The notes under the pieces are model-generated. The model was not told where the DNA came from. It was given only the letters and a program-made list of their open reading frames with translations, and did no database searches. Shown piece by piece: positions 17,406 through 26,205 of a DNA stretch of 64,000 nucleotides. The position numbers were made by a program, and so were the translations under genes. Source of the DNA: an uncultured Prevotellaceae bacterium (GTDB lineage Bacteria; Bacteroidota; Bacteroidia; Bacteroidales; Bacteroidaceae); NCBI GenBank assembly GCA_900314655.1, contig OMWC01000006.1:43292-107291 (forward strand). Direction: 5' to 3'. The stretch's first letter is position 1. Every line of letters starts with the position of its first letter.

Positions 17406-18030
17406 TCTCTTCGTCGTAGAGACGGTCGAAGATTTGACGGAGCTCCTGAGGGCGGGTAATCAGCCGGCGGATTTCTTCCAATTTCTCCTCGTTGGGAGAT
17501 TTTGGCATCCACAGGCGTATATAGCCGTGCACGGAATACTTCTCGTCCATGTGGTCCATGAAGCGCTGCCAATGCTCCTCCTTCGACTTTTCGGGATAGT
17601 GGGAAAGGCCGAATTGGACTGTTCGGCGGAAGACACTCATAGGCTCCAGATCACGGTCGGCTTCTGCAACAATCTTTCCGTAGATGCTTCGCGGGGCATG
17701 ACTGGCGGATGCACGATGATCCTCAACGGCTTCTTTCATCACCTTTAGCTGTTCGGCTGAAAACCAACGCTTTAAGCGGGCATCTGCCATTAGGATTTTT
17801 CCGCTGGTGAGATGGTGGATGGCGCGAGGCCCTTCTAGTCCCAGGTCATGATAGGCGGCAATGGCGTAGGCCATGTTGAGATCCGCTCCGGCACGTCGGG
17901 CAATCTCCAGCGAACGGCGGATGACACTATTGGCGTGAGCAAGATTGTGGGCTTTGTCGAATTCAGTATAGCGGGGCAGAATCTTCTGCTCGATGAATTC
18001 CATCAAGTCAAGGCTTACGTTATTTTCCAT
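17395..18030 (-). CDS. HD-domain phosphohydrolase
   Basis: 211 residues from ATG 18030; the longer reading to 18291 overlaps menA antisense and lacks similarity. The HD signature is visible as HNLAHANSVIRRS (about 27-39) and AYHDLG (about 60-65), giving the H...HD metal ligands. A further HRASASHAPRSIYGKIVAEADRD segment continues the family pattern. HD proteins hydrolyse phosphomonoesters or nucleotides; the substrate is unknown. A minus-strand TATATTTG box at 18052-18059 sits inside the divergent promoter region of the menA fusion gene. Confidence 0.85.
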   Translation of the reverse strand: MENNVSLDLMEFIEQKILPRYTEFDKAHNLAHANSVIRRSLEIARRAGADLNMAYAIAAYHDLGLEGPRAIHHLTSGKILMADARLKRWFSAEQLKVMKEAVEDHRASASHAPRSIYGKIVAEADRDLEPMSVFRRTVQFGLSHYPEKSKEEHWQRFMDHMDEKYSVHGYIRLWMPKSPNEEKLEEIRRLITRPQELRQIFDRLYDEETTA

Positions 18031-18047
18031 GAAATGCTCCTTATTTT

Positions 18048-18079
18048 TTTGCAAATATACTGAGAAATGTTTAACTTTG
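18048..18079. promoter_or_regulatory. Overlapping divergent promoters (menA fusion, plus; HD gene, minus)
   Basis: Plus strand: TTTG 18048-18051, 20-bp spacer, TAACTTTG 18072-18079. Minus strand: TATATTTG (complement of 18052-18059), with CTTG at 18080-18083 as a near -33. The two sets interleave, so simultaneous use would be mutually exclusive. Confidence 0.65.
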
Positions 18080-18112
18080 CAAGAAATTTTCTGAAAATGA
18101 AAGATTGAGACA

Positions 18113-19645
18113 ATGAGAAATACGTTGAACGAAGATGAAGTAAGGCTGAATTCGGCAAAGGCATGGTTGCTGGCCGCAAGGCCGAAGACGCTGACGGGAG
18201 CCGCCGTGCCGGTGATGATTGCGCTGGCGCTGGCTTGGACTGACCGTTCTGCGGAGCATCCTTTCATGTGGCTGCCTGCCGTGCTTTGCATGCTATTTGC
18301 CTTCGTGATGCAGATAGATGCAAACTTCGTGAACGACTATTTCGACTTCATGAAAGGCACGGACGACGAAGAGCGTCTGGGACCGCGAAGGGCTTGTGCC
18401 AACGGCTGGGTCACGGCCAAGGCCATGCGCATAGCAATGGGCGTGACAACGTTCCTGGGCTGCTTCATCGGACTACCTCTTATATATTATGGTGGCTGGC
18501 AGATGATTGTAGTCGGCGTGCTTTGCGTGTTCTTCTGTTTCCTCTATACCACCCATCTGAGCTATATGGGACTGGGCGACGTGCTGGTGCTCGTGTTCTT
18601 TGGCATCGTGCCCGTCTGCGTGACCTATTACCTACAGATGCAGACGGTGACATGGGAAGTATTCGTAGCTTCGTTGGCCTGTGGGCTTGTCATCGATACG
18701 TTGCTGCTCATCAACAACTACCGCGATCGCGACAATGACCGTAGGGCCGGCAAGATAACGCTTGTGGTCAGAGTAGGTGAACGGGTGGGCGAGAGCCTGT
18801 ATCTCTGGGCTGGCCTGTTGGCGTTCGTGTTCGGCGTGGTGTTCATAGTCTGCGGTCATCCCATGGCCGCAGTATTGCCTATACTTTATATTTGTCTGCA
18901 TTTCCAAACATATAAGAAGATGAAAAAAATCAATCATGGACGCGAGCTGAATAAGATTCTCGGCGAGACGGCTCGCAATATGTTCGTATATGGCCTGATG
19001 GTCACCATCGGACTGCTGCTTTCACCCTTGAAGGCCCATGCGCAGCAATCGGAGATGAGCCACGTGAAAGTGACGATGAACGACGGATCGCAAAGGGATG
19101 GCTACGTGACGCGCTACTGGAGCGACGGCGGCGGTTTCAAGGTGATGAACCGCAAGTTCAGGATGATGGAAAACGGCCTGGAACGGGAATACACCGCCGA
19201 CGAGGTGAAAGCCATCGACTTCGTGATGAAGAACCCCGGAAGCACGCTCAACGAGAACGTGATATCTGCCGATGTGGCCAATCCTTCTACCTTCTCTCCC
19301 CGAAAGGTAAAACGCCAGTTCGTGCATATAGAAGGAACCACCGAAGATGGAACCATCTACTGGTGGAACGGTGTTGACAGTCAGCAAATGCAGTTAGGTT
19401 CGCTCACGGTGAGCACCATCTTCGGCGTGAAGCTGGCGGGCGAAGATATCATCGTGCCCTTCATGACGGGTAACGTGATTTCGCTCAATGCGATGCGCAT
19501 CCGCTATAAGAAGACTCAGCATAAGCAACTCGTGGAATATCTTGACAAGCGCGTGCTGAAGGGAGGGCAGAAGTTTTGGGACAGCATCCAGCGCGACCCG
19601 ATGCTGTTTCTTGAATTGATCAGAGAATATAATAACAAACAATAA
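18113..19645 (+). CDS. menA: 1,4-dihydroxy-2-naphthoate prenyltransferase (MenA) with fused C-terminal domain
   Basis: 510 residues, whereas MenA is normally ~300. Residues 1-~305 are a UbiA-type prenyltransferase with about eight membrane segments: ARPKTLTGAAVPV, DANFVNDYFDF (first Asp-rich motif), LLINNYRDRDNDRRAGK (second). It transfers a polyprenyl chain to DHNA in menaquinone synthesis. The last segment runs into LLLSPLKAHAQQ, which reads like a signal-peptide cleavage site. A ~190-residue soluble domain follows (KVTMNDGSQRDGYVTRYW, LVEYLDKRVLKGGQKFW), of no family I recognise. One uninterrupted frame, so a real fusion or an artefact of a lost stop. Confidence 0.85.
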   Translation: MRNTLNEDEVRLNSAKAWLLAARPKTLTGAAVPVMIALALAWTDRSAEHPFMWLPAVLCMLFAFVMQIDANFVNDYFDFMKGTDDEERLGPRRACANGWVTAKAMRIAMGVTTFLGCFIGLPLIYYGGWQMIVVGVLCVFFCFLYTTHLSYMGLGDVLVLVFFGIVPVCVTYYLQMQTVTWEVFVASLACGLVIDTLLLINNYRDRDNDRRAGKITLVVRVGERVGESLYLWAGLLAFVFGVVFIVCGHPMAAVLPILYICLHFQTYKKMKKINHGRELNKILGETARNMFVYGLMVTIGLLLSPLKAHAQQSEMSHVKVTMNDGSQRDGYVTRYWSDGGGFKVMNRKFRMMENGLEREYTADEVKAIDFVMKNPGSTLNENVISADVANPSTFSPRKVKRQFVHIEGTTEDGTIYWWNGVDSQQMQLGSLTVSTIFGVKLAGEDIIVPFMTGNVISLNAMRIRYKKTQHKQLVEYLDKRVLKGGQKFWDSIQRDPMLFLELIREYNNKQ

Positions 19646-19656
19646 TAAAAAGAACA

Positions 19657-20115
19657 ATGAGAAGTATTGCATCAAAGTGGTTTGAGACCAAAGTGAAGTA
19701 TGACAAGATGATGGAAGACGGCACCCAGAAGCCCGTTCCCGAAACCTATGTGGTGGATGCCCTGAGCTTCACCGAAGCCGAGGAGCGCATCACGGAGGAA
19801 ATGTCGAGTTACGTGAGCGGCGAATTCGACGTGAAGGGTATTGCCGAAGCTTCCTATAAAGAGATATTCTTCAGCGACCTTGACACGGCCGATAAATGGT
19901 ACAAGGCCAAGCTCCAGTTTATCACGCTCGACGAGAAGACCGAGAAAGAGAAGCGCACCTCGGTGTACTATCTGGTGCAGGCTGCCAACTTCATGCAGGC
20001 CGTGAAGAACATCGACGAGGTGATGGGCGGCACGATGATCGACTATGTCATCGCAAGCGTGGCCGAAACTTCCATCATGGACGTCTTCGAGCATACGGCG
20101 AAGAAGGAAGGTTAA
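19657..20115 (+). CDS. DUF4494 domain protein
   Basis: 152 residues, predicted cytosolic. The sequence (WFETKVKYDKMMEDGTQKPV, YVVDALSFTEAEERI, GEFDVKGIAEASYKEIFF) matches the small Bacteroidetes family DUF4494, whose role is unknown. The gene starts 11 nt after the MenA fusion and ends 25 nt before yggS, suggesting one transcript. The short gap before yggS is made of three degenerate GTTTCAG-type repeats. No signal peptide or membrane segment. Confidence 0.85.
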   Translation: MRSIASKWFETKVKYDKMMEDGTQKPVPETYVVDALSFTEAEERITEEMSSYVSGEFDVKGIAEASYKEIFFSDLDTADKWYKAKLQFITLDEKTEKEKRTSVYYLVQAANFMQAVKNIDEVMGGTMIDYVIASVAETSIMDVFEHTAKKEG

Positions 20116-20140
20116 GGTTTCAGGTTTCAAGTTTCAGGTA

Positions 20141-20812
20141 ATGTACGACGTAAAAGGAAATCTTCGGAAGGTGTTGGGCGATCTGCCTGATGGCGTGCGG
20201 CTCGTGGCCATCAGCAAATATCACCCCAACGAATACATCATGGCCGCCTATGAAGAAGGCCAGCGGGTGTTTGGCGAGAGTCATGAACAGGAATTGCGCC
20301 AGAAGGTGGAGTCGTTGCCGAAAGACATTGAGTGGCATTTCATCGGCCATCTGCAGACCAACAAGGTGAAGTATATCGCGCCTTACATTCAGATGGTGGA
20401 GGCCGTGGATTCGCTGAAGCTGCTCCGCGAGATCAACAAGCAGGCGGCTAAGCACGAGCGCACGATTAAGGTGCTGCTCGAACTTCATATCGCCGAGGAA
20501 GAGACCAAGTACGGCCTTACGCTCGACGCCTGCCGCCAACTACTGGAGGACGGCGAATGGCGCGAGCTGAAGAATGTGCAGATTTGCGGGCTGATGATGA
20601 TGGCTTCGTATGTGGATGACGTGGAGCAGATACGCTCAGAGATGATGCTGGCTTCCGACTTCTTCGATGAAGTGAAGGAGCGCTACTTCAAGGATGACCC
20701 TTGCTTCTGCGAGCGTTCGTGGGGCATGAGTCACGATTATCCCATCGCCGTGGAGTGTCATTCCACGATGGTTCGCGTGGGTACTTCGATATTCGGACCG
20801 CGCATTTATTGA
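20141..20812 (+). CDS. YggS/PROSC-family PLP homeostasis protein
   Basis: 223 residues from ATG 20141; the reading from 20045 overlaps DUF4494 and is not conserved. A single TIM-barrel PLP-binding protein that buffers pyridoxal phosphate and affects amino-acid pools. The PLP lysine lies in RLVAISKYHPN, with VFGESHEQELRQK, WHFIGHLQTNKVKYI and CGLMMMA as further family motifs, and STMVRVGTSIFGPR at the end. Length is typical. The 22-nt repeat array begins 12 nt after the stop. Confidence 0.93.
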   Translation: MYDVKGNLRKVLGDLPDGVRLVAISKYHPNEYIMAAYEEGQRVFGESHEQELRQKVESLPKDIEWHFIGHLQTNKVKYIAPYIQMVEAVDSLKLLREINKQAAKHERTIKVLLELHIAEEETKYGLTLDACRQLLEDGEWRELKNVQICGLMMMASYVDDVEQIRSEMMLASDFFDEVKERYFKDDPCFCERSWGMSHDYPIAVECHSTMVRVGTSIFGPRIY

Positions 20813-20824
20813 GGCTTCCGCAGT

Positions 20825-20956
20825 TGTGCAGATTTTGTGCGCATCATCTGCACTTTTTGTGCAAGGCCTCTGCACAAATTGTGCAACTCATCCGCACAAA
20901 TTGTGCAACGTATCTGCACAAATTGTGCAAACCATCTGCACACTTTCTGCACAACT
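20825..20956. repeat. 22-nt tandem array C (six units)
   Basis: Six units of exactly 22 nt start at 20825, 20847, 20869, 20891, 20913 and 20935. The core TGCACAAATTGTGCA is a near-perfect 15-nt dyad, followed by about 7 nt that vary between units (for example ACTCATC, ACGTATC, AACCATC). The array lies between convergent yggS and hisB, right before a terminator hairpin. It has no spacers in the CRISPR sense: units are directly abutted. Confidence 0.9.
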
Positions 20957-20971
20957 TCAAGGGTAAAGCAA

Positions 20972-20999
20972 AAGGGCATACTTCAATGAGTATGCCCTT
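20972..20999. terminator. Bidirectional terminator between yggS and hisB
   Basis: AAGGGCATACT (20972-20982) pairs perfectly with AGTATGCCCTT (20989-20999) around a short loop; T/A runs are short, but the genes converge here. Confidence 0.75.
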
Positions 21000-21028
21000 A
21001 TTGATTGATGCCGGAGGAATGGGAAATG

Positions 21029-22105
21029 TCAGAGCATTCCTTTGGTGCTCGGCAATTCAAACTTGTAGATATCGCGCTTCACGGCCATCTTCAGGGCACG
21101 TGCCAAGGCTTTGAAGATGCCTTCAATCTTGTGGTGCTCGTTCTGGCCCTCGGCCTTGATGTTGAGGTTCATGCGGGCAGCATCCGACAGACTCTTGAAG
21201 AAATGGAGGAACATCTCCGTTGGCATTTCGCCGATGCGCTCACGCCTGAACTCGGCATCCCATACGAGCCACGGACGGCCGCCGAAGTCGAGGGCCACCT
21301 GGCAGAGGCAATCGTCCATCGGCAGACAATAGCCGTAGCGCTCAATGCCGCGCTTGTCGCCTAATGCCGCAAGGATACATTCGCCCAAGGCGATGGCTGT
21401 ATCCTCGATGGTGTGGTGTTCGTCAACGTGGAGGTCGCCATCGGTATGGATGTAGAGGTCCATCATTCCGTGCTTGCCTATCTGCTCGAGCATGTGATCG
21501 AAGAATCCAAGGCCCGTCTGAATGTCACACTTGCCCGTGCCGTCGAGGTTCAGGCGAATATCGATATCGGTCTCCTTCGTGGTGCGGCGCACTTGGGCCG
21601 TGCGCTCGCCGGCAAATAGCAGCTCGGCAATCTTTGCCCAATCCATCCCGTCGCGCCCCAGAATCAGGGCCTTGCATCCGAGATTTTCTGCCAGCTGGGC
21701 ATCGCTCTCGCGGTCACCGATGACATAACTGCCTGCCAAGTCGTAGTCAGGATTGTTGATGTATTCGGTGAGCATGCCCGTGCCCGGCTTGCGGTTGGGG
21801 TGGTTGTCTTCGGGGAAATGGGGGTCTATCTTCTGGTCGTCGAACGTGATGCCTTCGCCCTCCAGGGTCTGCAGGATGAAGTCGTGGACGGGCCAGAACG
21901 TGTCTTCGGGGAATGAATCCGTGCCCAATCCGTCTTGATTGCTAACCATCACAAATCGGAAATCGAGTTTTTCGCGGATGAAGGCCAGGTTGCGTATCAT
22001 GCCTTTGACGAATTTCAGTTTCCCGAAATCGTCTATCTGTTCGTCCTCAGGCTCTTCGATGAGAGTGCCGTCGCGGTCGATGAAAAGAATCTTTTGCGGT
22101 TTCAT
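21029..22105 (-). CDS. hisB: Bifunctional histidinol-phosphatase / imidazoleglycerol-phosphate dehydratase
   Basis: 358 residues, the size of bifunctional HisB. The N-terminal HAD phosphatase domain has [13 protein letters not shown] (nucleophile Asp) and [13 protein letters not shown]. The C-terminal IGPD domain has [29 protein letters not shown] and DFGGRPW, with the Mn-binding His/Glu residues. It catalyses the sixth and eighth steps of histidine synthesis. It is 18 kb from the hisH-hisA-hisF-hisIE cluster; hisG, hisD and hisC are not in the window. A TATCTTTG box (complement of 22134-22141) lies 29 nt upstream. Confidence 0.96.
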   Translation of the reverse strand: MKPQKILFIDRDGTLIEEPEDEQIDDFGKLKFVKGMIRNLAFIREKLDFRFVMVSNQDGLGTDSFPEDTFWPVHDFILQTLEGEGITFDDQKIDPHFPEDNHPNRKPGTGMLTEYINNPDYDLAGSYVIGDRESDAQLAENLGCKALILGRDGMDWAKIAELLFAGERTAQVRRTTKETDIDIRLNLDGTGKCDIQTGLGFFDHMLEQIGKHGMMDLYIHTDGDLHVDEHHTIEDTAIALGECILAALGDKRGIERYGYCLPMDDCLCQVALDFGGRPWLVWDAEFRRERIGEMPTEMFLHFFKSLSDAARMNLNIKAEGQNEHHKIEGIFKALARALKMAVKRDIYKFELPSTKGML

Positions 22106-22224
22106 TTATATCAATCTGTTTGTATTCTGAGTGCAAAGATACGTATTTTTATTTTTTTAATCCTTTAATTCTCCATATTTTTGTTTTTTGGTGTACCTTT
22201 GTAGAAAAATAAGAACTGTTTGCG

Positions 22225-23163
22225 ATGGAAACTATCATTCACGAAGAACTGTATAAGACCCGCGGCTTCGGCGCCACGCTGAAGGCGGCTTACAATTTGT
22301 TTCTGACCAACTTCACGCGCATCTTCCGTCATCTTTGGTGGGCTGCGTTGGTATTTGCCCTTGTGCTGCCCATATCGGTTGTGGCTAATACGCTGATGGT
22401 TATGAGCGGTGGAAGCCTGGGATGGATATGGGCGCCCGTGGTGCTCATCGTAGTGGCTGCCGAGGTGGTGCTTTTTTCGCGCATGATGATGCTTTATAAC
22501 GACGAGTCGTGGAAGTGGAACATCATCCGCGTGCTGAAACTGACTTTGGTCATTCTGGTTGCAGTTGCGGCGGTCAGTTTTATGGTAGGATTCGGCAAGG
22601 GGCTGATAGAGAACTGGCTAATGGCCGATATTCAGGAGAAGATGAAGACCGGCGCCGATGCTCAGGCCGCTATGGCTATGGCAGCCAACGCCAATATGAA
22701 GGTGATGGCGCTGATGGGTTGTGGAGTGATGCTGATTGGCCTGTTGATGGTTCCGCTTTATTATGTGATTATGAAGTATGTGGTGGAGGTGAAGAGCCGG
22801 CTGCGCAAGATCTTTTGGCCGTCTTATATGAAAGGATTCCGCCGTTGGGGCTACATCTTTGTGATGTTGTTGCTGACGGGACTTGTGCTGGCTCCCTTTG
22901 CGCTGATTGTCTGCTTGCCGCTTATCATTATGATTATGAGCATGATGCTCTCCACCAACGGTGTGCTGCAGGGTGATCCTTCGGGACTGCCCGGAGGTTT
23001 CATGTGGCTCTATTATGCGGTTTATGTGTTGACGGTCTTCGTACTTACGTTCTTCACGGTGTTCGAAATGACGGTAGCCTATTTCATGTATGGCAGTATC
23101 GAAGCCCGTGAGCAGGAGCGGCAGAAGGCACGCGAAATGAAATTAACAGGAGTAGAAGTATGA
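22225..23163 (+). CDS. Multi-pass inner membrane protein of unknown function
   Basis: 312 residues with about six strongly hydrophobic segments (for example WWAALVFALVLPISVVANTL, WAPVVLIVVAAEVVLF, VMALMGCGVMLIGLLMVP, GYIFVMLLLTGLVLAPFALI). The N-terminus (TRGFGATLKAAYNLFLTNF) is amphipathic and cytosolic. Met is unusually frequent. No transporter signature is visible. A TACCTTTG box at 22194-22201 lies 24 nt upstream without a matching -33. It overlaps the following oxidoreductase gene by 4 nt (ATGA) and heads a four-gene operon. Function unknown. Confidence 0.75.
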   Translation: METIIHEELYKTRGFGATLKAAYNLFLTNFTRIFRHLWWAALVFALVLPISVVANTLMVMSGGSLGWIWAPVVLIVVAAEVVLFSRMMMLYNDESWKWNIIRVLKLTLVILVAVAAVSFMVGFGKGLIENWLMADIQEKMKTGADAQAAMAMAANANMKVMALMGCGVMLIGLLMVPLYYVIMKYVVEVKSRLRKIFWPSYMKGFRRWGYIFVMLLLTGLVLAPFALIVCLPLIIMIMSMMLSTNGVLQGDPSGLPGGFMWLYYAVYVLTVFVLTFFTVFEMTVAYFMYGSIEAREQERQKAREMKLTGVEV

Positions 23164-24143
23164 AGCAGATCAATTGGGGATTCATCGGTTGCGGTGAAGT
23201 GACTGAGAAGAAGTCGGGCCCTGCCTTCAACGAGGTGGAAGGTTCAAGGGTGATTGCCGTGATGAGCCGTACGGAGAAGCGTGCACGCTCTTACGCCGAG
23301 CGCCATCATGTGCCGAAATGGTACACCGATGCGCAGGAAATCATCAACGACCCCGACATCAATGCCGTCTATGTGGCTACGCCTCCGTCATCGCATGCCA
23401 CTTATGCCATCATGGCCATGCATGCGGGCAAGCCGGTCTATGTAGAGAAGCCTTTGGCCAGCAGCTATGATGAGTGTGCGCGCATCAACCGCGTGAGCGA
23501 ACTGACGGGCGTGCCCTGCTATGTGGCCTATTATCGCCGGTATCTGCCATATTTCCAGCGGGTGAAGAAGATTATCACCGACGGCGTGATTGGCAAGGTG
23601 ACCAACGTGCAGATACGTTTCTCGGTGCCGCCCCGCGAGTTTGACGATGCCTCGCGCAAGAATCTGCCTTGGCGGCTTCAGCCCGAGATTGCCGGCGGCG
23701 GCTATTTCTACGACTTGGCCCCTCATCAGCTCGATCTGATGCAGGATATCTTCGGCGTTATCACCGAGGCTTCGGGTATCAGCACCAATCGCGGTGGATT
23801 CTATGCGGCTGAGGATAGCGTGAGTGCCTGCTTCCAGTTTGAGAATGGCGTTCCTGGTTCCGGCTCGTGGTGCTTCGTAGGTCACCATTCGGCCGAGGAA
23901 GACTGCATCGAGGTGGTAGGAACCGAAGGCATGCTCAGTTTCTCGGTGTTCAATTATGATCCTATTCTCTTGGTGACCAGCGAGGGAACCCGCAGCATCA
24001 CCGTTCCTAATCCTCCCTACGTTCAATTGCCCATTATCCGAAGTGTGATACGCGACCTGCAGGGCTTGGATATCTGCACGGCTACCAGTGTATCGGCTAC
24101 GCCGGTGAACTGGGTTTTGGATCGTATTCTTGGAAAATTCTAA
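23160..24143 (+). CDS. Gfo/Idh/MocA-family NAD(P)-dependent oxidoreductase
   Basis: 327 residues. An N-terminal Rossmann fold begins INWGFIGCGEVTEKKSGPAF, where the usual GxGxxG is GCGEVT. The family motif VEKPLASS (catalytic Lys of EKP) is at about 97-104, and the C-terminal domain has GGGYFYDLAPHQLDLM, with the His typical of this family. Members oxidise or reduce sugars and other polyols; the substrate cannot be predicted. It is coupled by overlap to both neighbours. Confidence 0.9.
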   Translation: MKQINWGFIGCGEVTEKKSGPAFNEVEGSRVIAVMSRTEKRARSYAERHHVPKWYTDAQEIINDPDINAVYVATPPSSHATYAIMAMHAGKPVYVEKPLASSYDECARINRVSELTGVPCYVAYYRRYLPYFQRVKKIITDGVIGKVTNVQIRFSVPPREFDDASRKNLPWRLQPEIAGGGYFYDLAPHQLDLMQDIFGVITEASGISTNRGGFYAAEDSVSACFQFENGVPGSGSWCFVGHHSAEEDCIEVVGTEGMLSFSVFNYDPILLVTSEGTRSITVPNPPYVQLPIIRSVIRDLQGLDICTATSVSATPVNWVLDRILGKF

Positions 24144-25272
24144 TTTGAAAGTGAGAAAGGGTATAGTATCGATATTGCTGTTTTCCACTTCCTGCTTGTT
24201 ATGCAATGCCTCCCCACGGAATGAGCGTGAGGATACCTTGCAACAGAACAAGCCAACCTTTTTCCAACGCCTCAACAATAAACTGGACGTCATTCTGCGC
24301 TCGTTCAGCGAGAAAGATACCAACTACATAGAACCGCAGAAGTATGACTTCACGGTGATGGCACAACACACGCAGGTTTACCAATATACGCGGGTGGTGG
24401 CCGACAATGGCTCGGTGCTGACGCTTTCACCCGATGTGGTCTTCAAGGCTGGTCCCTATTTCGGATGGAAATGGCTATTCCTGGGATATACCATCGACGT
24501 GAAGAACTTCTTTAAGTCGTCGGCGGGAACCTATTTTGACATCAGTCTCTATAGCAATCAGGTGGGCCTTGATCTCTATTATATTGACAACGGCAGCAAT
24601 TTCAAGATACGCCATCTTGATATCGGCAAGAACATCGGCACCTCTCCGCTTAACGGCAAGCCGATGGAAGGTCTTTCTGAGCGTTCCAAGGGCTTCAACC
24701 TCTATTACATCCTGAACCACCACAAGTTCTCCTATCCGGCGGCTTTCAGCCAGAGCACCCGCCAGAAGCGTAGCGCCGCTTCGGCAATGGCTGGTATTGG
24801 CTATTCCCACCATACGTTCAATATCAATTACGATAAGTTCGTGAAACAAGTCACAGACAATGTTCCGGAGATAGGCACGTCGATAGGTAAAGATTTCTTC
24901 GGTGACGACAAGATCAGCGGGATGGATTACCGGTCGTTTACCGTCTCGGGCGGTTGGGGCTACAATCATGTGTTCTCGCCCTGTCTGCTGGCTAGCGGCA
25001 GCCTGATGGGTGGCGTCTCCTATAACGTGACGGAGTCAGCGTATCAGTCGGGATTCTATAGCGTGATAAGAAATATCTCGTTTAAGAACATTACGCTCGA
25101 CTTCACGGCTCGCATCGGGTTGGTTTACAACACTTCCAAATGGTTTGCAGGGCTTAGTGCCATTATGCACAATTATAATTACCGGACGGAGTATTTCCGT
25201 ACGAATAATTTCTTTGGTACGTTGAACGTTTACGGTGGATTCTATTTTGACTTTAAAAAGAAAAGAAAATGA
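24130..25272 (+). CDS. DUF4421 outer-membrane-like protein
   Basis: 380 residues. A signal peptide (GIVSILLFSTSCLLCNA) is followed by a region with alternating aromatic/polar strands (YTRVVADNGSVLTLSPDVVF, GLDLYYIDNGSNF, SGFYSVIRNISFKNITLDF) and a final strand YGGFYFDFKKK, as in outer-membrane beta-barrels. It matches the Bacteroidetes family DUF4421. Start is either ATG 24130, overlapping the oxidoreductase by 14 nt, or TTG 24145. It overlaps the next gene by 4 nt. Function unknown. Confidence 0.85.
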   Translation: MENSNLKVRKGIVSILLFSTSCLLCNASPRNEREDTLQQNKPTFFQRLNNKLDVILRSFSEKDTNYIEPQKYDFTVMAQHTQVYQYTRVVADNGSVLTLSPDVVFKAGPYFGWKWLFLGYTIDVKNFFKSSAGTYFDISLYSNQVGLDLYYIDNGSNFKIRHLDIGKNIGTSPLNGKPMEGLSERSKGFNLYYILNHHKFSYPAAFSQSTRQKRSAASAMAGIGYSHHTFNINYDKFVKQVTDNVPEIGTSIGKDFFGDDKISGMDYRSFTVSGGWGYNHVFSPCLLASGSLMGGVSYNVTESAYQSGFYSVIRNISFKNITLDFTARIGLVYNTSKWFAGLSAIMHNYNYRTEYFRTNNFFGTLNVYGGFYFDFKKKRK

Positions 25273-26117
25273 GAATGTTATTCATAACAGCAGCGCTGAT
25301 GGTAAGCCTGACCGCATCGGCTCATCAGCCCCAGTATGAGCGTCAAGATTCTATACGCGTGGTGCAGATCCTTCAAGATGCAAGTAAGCTTCGCGCGGGC
25401 ACGAACCTTATATTATATATAGCCCGTAAGTTTAAGGATGTGCCATACGTGGGCCACACGCTTGAACCCAACGATGATGAACGGCTCATCGTTAACCTCA
25501 GGCAGTTGGATTGCACCACTTACGTGGAAACAGTGTTGGCGCTCTATCGGTGCGTGAAGTCCGGAAAGCTGACATTTGCCGATTATTGCAAGCAACTTCA
25601 GTTGTTGCGCTATGAGGGTGGGGCAGAGCCTCATTATACCAAAAGGCTCCATTATTTCACTTCGTGGATGGAAGACAACCGACAGTTAGGTGTCTGCGAG
25701 GAAGTGCAGAGTCCTAATCCTCCTTTTACGGCCGTCCAGAAAGTGAGCGTCAATTGGATGACCACTCATGTAGGCAGTTATCGCATGCTTGCCAACAGGC
25801 CCGAGTGGGTGCCTGCCATCCGACAGATGGAGAAGAAGATTGAAGGCAAGCGTTACCGTTATATACCACAGGCTCAGGTGAAGAACACCCGCGTGCTCCG
25901 CAACACGGTGAAAGACGGAGACGTTATTGTCATCATCACGAACAAGAAAGGACTTGACACGCAGCATCTCGGTTTTGCCTCATGGCATAAAGACGGACTT
26001 CATCTGCTCAATGCGTCGAGCATTCATCATAAAGTGATTGAGGAGCCGATGACACTCCGCCAATACCTCTATAAGCATCCCACGATGCCGGGCATTCGCA
26101 TCCTGCGTATCAAATAG
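25269..26117 (+). CDS. DUF1460 exported amidase-like protein
   Basis: 282 residues with a signal peptide ending ASA. The family (DUF1460, N-acetylmuramoyl-L-alanine amidase-like) has an NlpC/P60-type cysteine peptidase fold. The likely nucleophile is the Cys of LDCTTYVETVLAL (about 78-90), and a late His in DTQHLGFASWH fits the second catalytic position. It probably trims or recycles peptidoglycan fragments in the envelope. Last gene of the operon, followed by a strong terminator. Confidence 0.88.
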   Translation: MRMLFITAALMVSLTASAHQPQYERQDSIRVVQILQDASKLRAGTNLILYIARKFKDVPYVGHTLEPNDDERLIVNLRQLDCTTYVETVLALYRCVKSGKLTFADYCKQLQLLRYEGGAEPHYTKRLHYFTSWMEDNRQLGVCEEVQSPNPPFTAVQKVSVNWMTTHVGSYRMLANRPEWVPAIRQMEKKIEGKRYRYIPQAQVKNTRVLRNTVKDGDVIVIITNKKGLDTQHLGFASWHKDGLHLLNASSIHHKVIEEPMTLRQYLYKHPTMPGIRILRIK

Positions 26118-26151
26118 CGAAGAACTGACAGAAAAAGAATATTGAAAAGAA

Positions 26152-26188
26152 AATCCCGCGATTCTTGATTGAACCGCGGGATTCTTTG
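26152..26188. terminator. Bidirectional terminator between DUF1460 and rpsA
   Basis: AATCCCGCG (26152-26160) pairs with CGCGGGATT (26175-26183), followed by CTTTG on the plus strand and an A/T-rich flank on the other. Confidence 0.85.
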
Positions 26189-26205
26189 TTTATCTTTGGA
26201 GTGAA

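Noticed and set aside
17395..18291. N-terminally extended HD-domain protein starting at 18291
   Set aside because: The extra 87 residues run antisense to menA and through the divergent promoters; ATG 18030 gives the normal family start.
20825..20956. CRISPR array
   Set aside because: Units are 22 nt and directly abutted with at most ~7 variable bases; no spacer-length unique sequence and no cas genes. The same holds for the arrays at 31682, 43227 and 56765.
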